Source of the DNA: Acidobacteriota bacterium
GTDB taxonomy: Bacteria; Acidobacteriota; Terriglobia; UBA7540
Direction of reading: 5' to 3'
DNA length: 9,112 bases
NCBI GenBank assembly: GCA_021828225.1
Contig: JAKASH010000082.1
Coordinates: 1-9,112, forward strand
Part shown: positions 1-6,917 of the stretch, in pieces
How the letters are laid out: every line of letters begins with the position of its first letter
How positions within the stretch are numbered: the first letter of the stretch is position 1
Notes under the pieces: model-generated
Told to the model about the DNA's origin: nothing
Seen by the model: the letters and a program-made list of their open reading frames with translations, nothing else
Database searches by the model: none
Position numbers and translations under genes: made by a program

Positions 1-648
1 TTCGGCGCTCAGCGGCTGAATTCGCCCCGAATCGTCGTGAACGATCCCCGCCGTGCTGATCAGCCCCAGTTCGGTTGCCCGCCGGGCAATCGTGAGCGCG
101 TCCTGAGGGTGGTCGGTATGGGCCCCGACCACGGAGTGGATGCTCACTTGAAATTCCGCAAACTGCGCCAGCCAGCGCAGCTTCTGATCGAGAACCTTGA
201 GGCTTTTCTTTGAAACGGCATCCGGCTGAACGTTATCGACGCTGATCTGCATGCGGTCGAGCCCGGCCCGGTTGAGACGCCTGATCCGGTCGATGGTGAG
301 CAGATAGCCGTTCGTCACCAGGATCGCGATGATCCCGTGATGGCGAACCCGCCGCACAACTTCCTCGAGTTCCGGGTGGAGCAGCGGCTCGCCGCCGGTC
401 AGCGTGATGATGGTGGTGCCAAGCGCAGCCAGTTGGTCGATGCGGCGAAGCAGCTCGGCAGCCGGAACCGGCTTCGAGAAATCGTCAAACTCGTTGCAGT
501 AGGTGCACGCCAGGTTGCAGCGGCGCGTCACCACCACGTGGGCCAGCACCGGATGGCTGGGCGACTTCAGCGCCAAAGCAACCATCCGCGCTTCCCGGTA
601 CATGCGATGCCACCGCTTGGCGTTGCGGCGAATGGTGACCCGTGACAT
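1..648 (-). CDS. Radical SAM protein, 3' part cut by window edge
   Basis: This is a radical S-adenosylmethionine enzyme; 216 codons are visible with no stop before base 1, so the C-terminal part is missing. The cluster-binding motif CNLACTYC is at residues 44-51 (Cys44, Cys48, Cys51), the CX3CX2C pattern that holds a 4Fe-4S cluster. The SAM-contacting GGEP follows at 85-88, then strand-like segments (IIAILVTNGY, MQISVDNV) of the partial TIM barrel. The start is ATG at 648, preceded by a good Shine-Dalgarno, GGAGG, nine bases upstream. The N-terminus is short and basic, with no signal peptide, so it should be cytoplasmic. It lies 130 bp downstream of the sulfoquinovose synthase on the same strand and could be co-transcribed. 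The segment ISVDNVQPD followed by SKKSL resembles an uncharacterised group of bacterial radical SAM proteins. The substrate is unknown and a SPASM or other C-terminal domain cannot be judged. Confidence 0.93.
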   Translation of the reverse strand, partial: MSRVTIRRNAKRWHRMYREARMVALALKSPSHPVLAHVVVTRRCNLACTYCNEFDDFSKPVPAAELLRRIDQLAALGTTIITLTGGEPLLHPELEEVVRRVRHHGIIAILVTNGYLLTIDRIRRLNRAGLDRMQISVDNVQPDAVSKKSLKVLDQKLRWLAQFAEFQVSIHSVVGAHTDHPQDALTIARRATELGLISTAGIVHDDSGRIQPLSAE

Positions 649-778
649 CCGATTTGCCCTCCAGAAGAATATTTGCTATCGCTCAGCCCGGGGAAAAACT
701 CTGCTGTAGCGCCGGTGTCCCCACAGTCGCCTTTCGGCGCTAAGGACAGCGCCGCACCATAAATCGGGTCGAACCAAA
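649..778. repeat. Intergenic GTAGC-headed imperfect palindrome
   Basis: This 130-bp gap separates the sulfoquinovose synthase stop from the radical SAM start. TGTAGCGCCGGTGTCC at 705-720 matches the head at 6703-6718 in 15 of 16 bases. Its outer arms (709-720 and 744-755) pair with two mismatches around an inner short stem, CGCC-TTTC-GGCG (728-739). Read on the minus strand, the structure is followed about ten bases later by TTTTT (693-697). It could therefore slow or partly terminate transcription between the two genes. The pairing is seen in the sequence; the termination role is only a guess. Confidence 0.6.
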
Positions 779-2172
<1,394 letters not shown>

Positions 2173-3336
2173 TCATTTCGTCGCGAATTCCGAGCGCCGG
2201 GACAACAGATCCGGACCCGATCCCGGCTCGCCCGCTTGCGGAAGCGGACCTTCATCCGCCGGAACCTCCGCCTCGACGATGCGCCGTTCCATGCCCCGAA
2301 CATAGAAGAAGAGCCCCAGGCCGCTAATGAGCACGGTCCAGATTCTCCAGCACAGCAGCGCTTCCGCCCCGCCACTCAGGCCAGTGATTTTGAAAAGCGT
2401 GTTGAAGGCCACTTCGCCGACCCCCAGCCCGCCGGGCGTAATCGGCAGGCTGTTCACAATCTGCCCGATCGGGACAAGCAGGAAGATTCTCCACGAGAGG
2501 CTGCCCGGATCCACGGCCAGGAGCCCCAGGGCGATCACGCCAACATTCGAGAGATTGGCCAGCAGCGAAAGTCCGAACGCTGACAAAAGCGTCGCCGGGC
2601 TTCGCCGGTAAGCCCCGATCGTTTCCAGCGCCCGCAACGCAAAATTCCGCATCGGCGAATAAGGGATGGCGCCCGCCAGACGACCCACCAGCGATTGGCG
2701 CAACAGGCAGGCCAGGAAGACAATGATTAAGAATAAACAGATGGCGGCATAGGAGATCAGGATCGCCCGCAGCAGGTGGACGCTCGAGACGAGCTGCGCA
2801 AACATCGGCGCGAAGATCAAGGGCAAAGCGAGCAGCGAAAACAGGCCGATGACACGGTCGAAAACCACGACGGTCGCCACTTCTGTCCGGCGGCCTTCGT
2901 TTTCCCGCGTGGCGTAAAACAACTTCGCCACCGTCCCGCCCGAGGCGCCGGGCATGAAAATGTCGAAGAACAGGCCCACAAGGGTTAATCTAATAGATGT
3001 CCTCACCGGAAGCGTCAGCCCCTGGGGCCGAAACAGCAGGGACAGGCGCCAGGATATCAGGGCGAGATGGAGCAGGATCAGGGCAAGAGCCGCCAGAGTG
3101 AGAGGCCAGCGGGTGAAAAGTTGCTCGAGGGCGGGAAAATTGATCAGGCCGGATTTCGCAAGATACACGAGCAGTCCAACGCCCAGCCCCAGGCGTGCAA
3201 GCGTAAGCACAATTCGCCGTCCGGATTTTACCGTGGTCTTTTCCTTTGAGAGGAGTGAAGGATTGGAAGGGCGCGAAGATTCGCTGCCCCCGGATAAGCG
3301 CCGGGCCTGCCGAGCGACCTCATGTGCTTCCCTCAC
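2173..3336 (-). CDS. YbhN / LPG synthase TM-like (flippase-like) membrane protein
   Basis: This is a polytopic inner-membrane protein of 387 residues in the UPF0104/LPG_synthase_TM group, which covers YbhN, AglD-type proteins and the membrane half of MprF. MprF's membrane half flips aminoacylated lipids; most stand-alone members have no assigned substrate. After a polar leader of about 40 residues come roughly eight hydrophobic segments (about 42-60, 78-101, 115-128, 157-185, 191-212, 248-273, 284-298 and 325-345). Family signatures are FFDIFMPGASGGTVAKLF at 123-140, followed by VVVFDRVIG at 156-164, and LPITPGGLGVGE at 297-308. There is no catalytic aminoacyl-transfer domain. The start is GTG at 3336, with a stop codon in frame upstream and no other ATG, GTG or TTG before the first TM; its ribosome-binding site is weak. 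It is upstream of, and co-directional with, the sulfoquinovose synthase, so a role in moving a lipid or lipid-linked sugar is a reasonable but unproven idea. Confidence 0.88.
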   Translation of the reverse strand: MREAHEVARQARRLSGGSESSRPSNPSLLSKEKTTVKSGRRIVLTLARLGLGVGLLVYLAKSGLINFPALEQLFTRWPLTLAALALILLHLALISWRLSLLFRPQGLTLPVRTSIRLTLVGLFFDIFMPGASGGTVAKLFYATRENEGRRTEVATVVVFDRVIGLFSLLALPLIFAPMFAQLVSSVHLLRAILISYAAICLFLIIVFLACLLRQSLVGRLAGAIPYSPMRNFALRALETIGAYRRSPATLLSAFGLSLLANLSNVGVIALGLLAVDPGSLSWRIFLLVPIGQIVNSLPITPGGLGVGEVAFNTLFKITGLSGGAEALLCWRIWTVLISGLGLFFYVRGMERRIVEAEVPADEGPLPQAGEPGSGPDLLSRRSEFATK

Positions 3337-3430
3337 TTGATCCAGGATCCCCTGAAATTTTCGCCCCTGAATCTGTTATCGTCTCACGAGTTTGGAGTGA
3401 GGCGCAAGCAAAGGAATCGAGACTTGTAAG
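3337..3430. promoter_or_regulatory. Divergent intergenic region
   Basis: These 94 bp lie between the GTG start of the minus-strand membrane protein and the ATG of the plus-strand permease, so promoters for both must lie here or inside the neighbouring 5' ends. The best plus-strand candidate is CTGAAA near 3352 with TGTTAT near 3374, each matching consensus in four of six positions. That is too weak to call as a promoter. Confidence 0.4.
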
Positions 3431-4549
3431 ATGAAACAAATGAGTCCCCGCATGGTCGGGACAATGATTTTCCAGAACCTGGTGCATCGGCCCGTCCGAA
3501 CCGTGATCAGCATCCTCGCCGTCGCCCTCGAGGTCGGCATGGTGATGCTGGTAGTCGGACTCACCCACGGCATGCTGCGCGCTTCCGCCCACCGGATTGG
3601 CGGCGTGGGCGGCGACGTGATGGTGGAACCGCCCGGCGCTTCCATGTTCATGGGCCTGTCGAGCGCCACCCTGCCGATCGACCTGGACGCCCGCCTGGCC
3701 CAGATCGAGCATGTCCAGGCCGTCACACCGGTGCTTTTCCGCTTCACCACCTTCGGCACGCGCCTGATCTGGGGTATCGACATGAAGAGCTGGAACCAGG
3801 TGACCGGCGGATTCCTCTACCTTGCCGGAGGCCCGCTCAGCGCCCCCTACGACATCCTTGTGGATAACGACTACGCCCGGCAGAACCACGTCCAGGTTGG
3901 CCAGACCCTGCACCTGCTGGATCACAACTTCCGCGTCTGCGGCATTGTCGAGCACGGCAAAGGCTCCCGCCTTTTCATCCCTCTCGAGACCGCGGCGCAT
4001 CTGGCCGACCAGCAGAAACGCGCCTCGATTTTCTTCATCAAGTGCACTGACCCGGCTTACACCAGCGGTGTGATCGGCTCGATTAAAAAGCTGCTTCCCA
4101 ATGACAGTGTTCTGGCGGTCCAGAAATACATGTCCATGCTCACTTCAGACAGCCTTCCGCCCCTCGCCGACTTTATTACCGTGATGATCGGCACCGCGGT
4201 GATGATCGGATTCCTGGTGATCTTTCTTTCCATGTACACCACGGTGGCGGAGCGCACGCGCGAGATCGGCATCCTGAAATCGCTGGGAGCTGGCAGAGGG
4301 TTTATCCTCCAGATGATTCTGCGGGAGGCGGGTGCTCTCAGCGTCGCGGGCATCCTCGTCGGTTATGGCGCCGCGTGGATTGGACAAAAGGTGATTCTCG
4401 AAACCTTCCCCACCATCAGCATCGAATTGACCTACCACTGGGCGGCCTGGGCGGCCTTGTTGGCCCTGGGCGGCTCGCTGCTGGGAGCGTTCTACCCGGC
4501 GCTGCGTTCGGCGCGCCTCGATCCGGTGGACGCGCTGGCCTACGAATAG
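3431..4549 (+). CDS. FtsX/MacB-type ABC transporter permease
   Basis: This is the membrane subunit of a mechanotransmission-type ABC transporter (MacB/LolCE/FtsX superfamily), 372 residues long. TM1 is at about 24-46. A large extracytoplasmic domain (about 50-245, MacB-PCD-like) follows, and then the FtsX-like domain with TM2 (about 247-270), TM3 (about 297-320) and TM4 (about 335-357). The cytoplasmic coupling segment TREIGILKSLGAGRGFI (276-292), which contacts the ATPase, is well kept. So is the C-terminal PALRSARLDPVDALAYE, usual for the family. The first residues include a second possible start at Met4; neither start has a strong ribosome-binding site, and I kept ATG 3431. No ATP-binding subunit and no periplasmic adaptor is adjacent, since both neighbours face away from it or converge on it. 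The ATPase must be encoded elsewhere or shared. The substrate could be a lipoprotein, peptide or lipid and cannot be told from the sequence. Confidence 0.92.
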   Translation: MKQMSPRMVGTMIFQNLVHRPVRTVISILAVALEVGMVMLVVGLTHGMLRASAHRIGGVGGDVMVEPPGASMFMGLSSATLPIDLDARLAQIEHVQAVTPVLFRFTTFGTRLIWGIDMKSWNQVTGGFLYLAGGPLSAPYDILVDNDYARQNHVQVGQTLHLLDHNFRVCGIVEHGKGSRLFIPLETAAHLADQQKRASIFFIKCTDPAYTSGVIGSIKKLLPNDSVLAVQKYMSMLTSDSLPPLADFITVMIGTAVMIGFLVIFLSMYTTVAERTREIGILKSLGAGRGFILQMILREAGALSVAGILVGYGAAWIGQKVILETFPTISIELTYHWAAWAALLALGGSLLGAFYPALRSARLDPVDALAYE

Positions 4550-4556
4550 GAAAGCC

Positions 4557-4691
4557 TCAGCGCGGGGCGCGGCGGCGGAAGACATTCACGCAAAAGTCGG
4601 AAATCGTCAGCGCCCATCCCGCGATCCAGGCCCAGAGGAGTTGCAGAAGCAGCCTGGGCAATTCCCCCGCCGTGATGGGTTTCTTCTCCAT
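4557..4691 (-). CDS. Small single-TM protein, 44 residues (hypothetical)
   Basis: I do not recognise this ORF. It reads MEKKPITAGELPRLLLQLL, then a Trp-rich hydrophobic stretch, and ends in VFRRRAPR. A charged N-terminus, a hydrophobic segment at about 11-30 and a tribasic tail make it look like a bitopic small membrane protein with the arginine-rich end in the cytoplasm. Without it, the 4550-4785 stretch would be empty. Its stop lies seven bases from the stop of the convergent permease. It starts 94 bp after the archaemetzincin stop on the same strand, so it may be the last gene of that operon. The ribosome-binding site is weak (AGG four bases before ATG). TACAAT lies only six bases upstream of the ATG, which would imply a nearly leaderless transcript if used. 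The support is composition and position only; a chance ORF is possible. Confidence 0.5.
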   Translation of the reverse strand: MEKKPITAGELPRLLLQLLWAWIAGWALTISDFCVNVFRRRAPR

Positions 4692-4785
4692 AGCCTGATT
4701 GTATCAAGCCGCCCGGGAATCTTGCGCACCGCGCGTGCCGCCCCTGGTTTCACTCTTTACGCATGTCCCCAACCGCCTGCAGCCG

Positions 4786-5340
4786 TCAATCTCCACCGGC
4801 CCTGCGCGAGCTCAGCCTACTAGCCGACAGCGTCCGGCAGCGCGCGCACAGGTTGCCGCTCTTGAGGTCGATCCTCTCCACGGCGTGCGAGGGCGACATC
4901 GCGCAGCGGTAATCGTCGCAATGCGTCAGGCCGAGCGTGTGGCCGAGCTCATGCACCGCCTCTTTTACCAGCCGCTCGCGGAGCAGTTCCGGCTGTGGCG
5001 GAAGCCCGTAAAACTCCTGGCGAAGCCGGCAGGTGGAGACCAGGGCGCAGGGGCCGTTCAGGTGGGCCTCGCCAAAAACAAAAGTCAGGATGGGGATATA
5101 GAGGTCCAGGGCCGTGACGCCCAGCAGCCGAAACGATTTTGGCGCAAAGCGCTTTTGCATCCGCTCGAGCAAATCGGTGGAAAAATATTGCTGGCGCTCC
5201 AGATTGAAGGAAGGCTCAGGATCGAACCGGGCCTTCAGCGCCTGGCACTGCACGCAAAATTCGGCCGAGAGTCCCAGGGCAAGAAAGTCGAGCAGGCTGG
5301 GATCCGTTTCTCCAACCGGCAGCAACTGGATGGGAGTCAT
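4786..5340 (-). CDS. amzA: Archaemetzincin-type zinc metalloprotease (M54)
   Basis: This is a putative zinc-dependent aminopeptidase or protease of the archaemetzincin family, 184 residues, the usual length for prokaryotic members. The diagnostic motif is complete. HELGHTLGLTHC at 130-141 supplies His130, His134 and His140 as catalytic zinc ligands and Glu131 as general base. Cys141, Cys146, Cys165 and Cys168 form the second, structural zinc site, and Met148 is the Met-turn residue (CxM) of metzincins. VTALDLYIPILTFVFGEAHLNG at 75-96 is the typical core strand region. There is no signal peptide or TM, so it should be cytoplasmic. Its ATG overlaps the response regulator's stop as ATGA, indicating translational coupling and co-regulation. 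Archaemetzincins are common in archaea and vertebrates but sporadic in bacteria, and their physiological substrates are unknown. The spacing between the second and third zinc cysteines (18 residues) is within one residue of the published consensus. Confidence 0.95.
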   Translation of the reverse strand: MTPIQLLPVGETDPSLLDFLALGLSAEFCVQCQALKARFDPEPSFNLERQQYFSTDLLERMQKRFAPKSFRLLGVTALDLYIPILTFVFGEAHLNGPCALVSTCRLRQEFYGLPPQPELLRERLVKEAVHELGHTLGLTHCDDYRCAMSPSHAVERIDLKSGNLCARCRTLSASRLSSRRAGGD

Positions 5341-6689
5341 GAGGATTTCTCAGGCGCCCGTTTCCATCCGTATTTCTTCAGCTTGGTGTGCAGAGTCACG
5401 CGGTCGATGTGCAGGATTTCCGCCGCCGCCGTCTGATTGCCGCCGCACATCTCAACCACTTCCAGGATGTGGGCGCGCTCCACTTCTTCGAGCGACATCG
5501 CGTTGCGCTCTGCGGACGGCAGCCGCAGCGTGAAGTCTTCCTCCTGCAGTTCCGCGTGCCGCGCCACCACCATCGCGCGCTCCACCGCGTTTTCCAGTTC
5601 TCGCACGTTGCCGGGCCAGTCGTACCGATGCAGCAGGTCCATCGCCGGGTAAGAAATGCCCGCCACCGGCTTGTTCATCGAAGTTGAAAACTTGTGCACA
5701 AAATGGTTCACCAGCAGCGGAATATCCTGCTTGCGCTGGCGCAACGGCGGCAGGTCAACCCGGAACACGTTGAGGCGATAGTAGAGGTCGGGGCGAAAAT
5801 CCCCTTCCTCGATCAGGGTTTCGAGATGTTTGTTCGTCGCAGCGATGCAGCGGAAATCCACGTGGATGGGCTGGGTGCTGCCCACGCGGGTAATGTCGTG
5901 CTGCTGCAGCACCCGCAGCAGGTCCGTCTGCGTCTTCAGGCTGATGTCGCCGATCTCATCCAGAAAAACCGTTCCGCCGTCGGCAACCTCGAAGCTTCCC
6001 TTCTTGCGGTACTGGGCGCCGGTAAAGGCTCCTTTCTCATGCCCAAACAGTTCGCTTTCCAGCAGCGTTTCCGTCAAGGCTCCGCAGTGGATCACCACCA
6101 GCGGGTTGTATCGCCGGGGGCTGGCGTTGTGAATCGCCTGGGCCACCAGCTCCTTGCCGGTGCCGCTTTCGCCCGTGATCAGGACCGTGGCTTCGGTGGG
6201 CGCCACCGTCTCAATCGCTTCAAACACTCCCTTCATGGCAGAGCTCTGGCCTACAAGCTCCTGCGGGCGGACGGCCGCGGCCATGGCCTCTTTCAAGCGG
6301 ACGTTCTCCTGCGCGGTGCGTTTGTGCTCGATGGCGTTGTGGACGGTGTGGGCGATATCCTCCGGGTCAAAGGGCTTCACCACGTAATCGTAGGCGCCGT
6401 TCTTGAGCGCCGCCACCGCGGTTTCGACCGACGCGTAGCCCGTCATGATAATCACCGTCAGGTCCGGCTTGGCCTGCCGAAACCGCCCCTGAAGTTCAAT
6501 GCCGTCCACGTCCGGCATCTTGATGTCCACCAGCGCCACGTCCCACGCCTGCCGGGCCAGCAAGGTCAGAGCCTCGCGCGCGCTGTCCGCCGCGCCCACC
6601 TCGTAGCCTTCCTCCCGAAACCATTTGGACAGCGAGTCCCGAACGATCAGCTCATCGTCCACAATCAGAATGCTTCCCTTTGTGCTCAT
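5337..6689 (-). CDS. Sigma-54-dependent response regulator (NtrC family)
   Basis: This is a two-component transcription activator of 450 residues with all three domains. The receiver (about 5-120) has acidic pocket Asp11/Asp12, phospho-acceptor Asp55, switch Thr83 and Lys105. The AAA+ domain (about 145-375) has Walker A GESGTGKE (173-180), the sigma-54-contacting GAFTGA loop (220-225), Walker B VFLDEIGD (241-248), arginine fingers near Arg299 and Arg305, and the WPGNVREL motif (358-365). The C-terminal Fis-type helix-turn-helix is at about 405-440 (GGNQTAAAEILHIDRVTLHTKLK). It should bind upstream of -24/-12 promoters and remodel sigma-54 RNA polymerase when phosphorylated. I chose ATG 6689, which begins directly before the first receiver strand with AAAGG upstream. 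An in-frame GTG at 6722 lies inside a hairpin repeat and is unlikely. The kinase gene upstream is the probable partner. The stop overlaps the archaemetzincin start by four bases. Confidence 0.96.
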   Translation of the reverse strand: MSTKGSILIVDDELIVRDSLSKWFREEGYEVGAADSAREALTLLARQAWDVALVDIKMPDVDGIELQGRFRQAKPDLTVIIMTGYASVETAVAALKNGAYDYVVKPFDPEDIAHTVHNAIEHKRTAQENVRLKEAMAAAVRPQELVGQSSAMKGVFEAIETVAPTEATVLITGESGTGKELVAQAIHNASPRRYNPLVVIHCGALTETLLESELFGHEKGAFTGAQYRKKGSFEVADGGTVFLDEIGDISLKTQTDLLRVLQQHDITRVGSTQPIHVDFRCIAATNKHLETLIEEGDFRPDLYYRLNVFRVDLPPLRQRKQDIPLLVNHFVHKFSTSMNKPVAGISYPAMDLLHRYDWPGNVRELENAVERAMVVARHAELQEEDFTLRLPSAERNAMSLEEVERAHILEVVEMCGGNQTAAAEILHIDRVTLHTKLKKYGWKRAPEKSS

Positions 6690-6697
6690 TGCAAGTT

Positions 6698-6727
6698 GCC
6701 TTTGTAGCGGCGGTGTCCTCACCGCCG
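6698..6727 (+). repeat. GTAGC-headed hairpin element, copy at regulator start
   Basis: The head GCCTTTGTAGCG (6698-6709) is shared exactly with 8870-8881. The stem is CGGCGGTG (6708-6715) and CACCGCCG (6720-6727) with a TCCT loop. On the minus-strand mRNA the hairpin ends just before AAAGG, the likely Shine-Dalgarno of the response regulator, so the element's boundary forms part of that gene's translation start region. Confidence 0.8.
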
Positions 6728-6733
6728 GTTTGT

Positions 6734-6821
6734 GGTAGCCACGGCATGCTTTCTATGCCGTGGTCTTTTTGATGCCGGGTAGCCACGGCATGCTTTCTAT
6801 GCCGTGGTCTTTTTGATGCCG
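6734..6821 (+). repeat. Exact 44-bp tandem duplication with hairpin and T-run
   Basis: Two identical 44-bp units (6734-6777 and 6778-6821) begin GGTAGCCACGG. Each contains the inverted repeat CCACGGCAT / ATGCCGTGG (6739-6747 with 6755-6763; 6783-6791 with 6799-6807) around the loop GCTTTCT. TCTTTTT follows each stem, so each unit looks like an intrinsic terminator on the plus strand, antisense to the surrounding genes. Confidence 0.92.
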
Positions 6822-6862
6822 GGTAGCCACGGACAGTGCTTTCCTGTCCGTGGGCCTTTTAG
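6822..6862 (+). repeat. Third, diverged unit of the GGTAGC array
   Basis: This copy keeps the first 11 bases GGTAGCCACGG of the two units beside it, then changes the upper stem from CAT/ATG to ACAG/CTGT. CCACGGACAG (6827-6836) still pairs perfectly with CTGTCCGTGG (6844-6853). The loop is TGCTTTC. CCTTTTA follows, again on the plus strand. The paired changes show that the fold, not the base sequence, has been kept. Confidence 0.85.
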
Positions 6863-6866
6863 GGGT

Positions 6867-6884
6867 GCGGGGCTTCAGCCCCGC
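6867..6884. repeat. GC-rich hairpin with TTCA loop
   Basis: GCGGGGC-TTCA-GCCCCGC forms a perfect seven-base stem with a four-base loop. It uses the same TTCA loop as the hairpin at 8628-8645 but a different stem and no GTAGC head. It lies 33 bp downstream of the kinase stop in the direction of transcription, with no T-run following it. Confidence 0.75.
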
Positions 6885-6917
6885 CCTCCTGCAATTCCTC
6901 ATCCCAGATCCTTAAGT

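Larger units (their letters stand above)
6690..6917. other. Repeat-filled gap between kinase and regulator
   Basis: These 228 bp carry five hairpins in a row and no gene. From left to right they are a GTAGC element with an eight-base stem, two identical 44-bp units with nine-base stems, a third diverged unit with a ten-base stem, and a seven-base GC-rich hairpin with a TTCA loop. A transcript from the kinase into the regulator would have to cross all five. None is followed by a T-run in that direction, so read-through is plausible. The array may instead act on RNA stability or set the ratio of kinase to regulator. Confidence 0.75.

Noticed and set aside
5136..5162. Sigma-54 promoter-like words (TTGGCGC and TTTTGCAT)
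   Set aside because: The GG-to-GC spacing is 14 rather than 10 bases and the site is inside archaemetzincin coding sequence on the opposite strand. I found no acceptable -24/-12 site in the gaps I read.
5694..6707. Plus-strand ORF of 337 codons
   Set aside because: It lies opposite the sigma-54 activator, whose motifs are all intact, and the translation shows no domain.
6690..6722. GTG start 11 codons upstream for the response regulator
   Set aside because: That GTG is part of the hairpin repeat. The ATG at 6689 directly precedes the receiver domain and has AAAGG upstream.
6734..6853. Possible CRISPR array
   Set aside because: The units are directly adjacent with no unique spacers, there are only two exact copies, and no cas gene is present.
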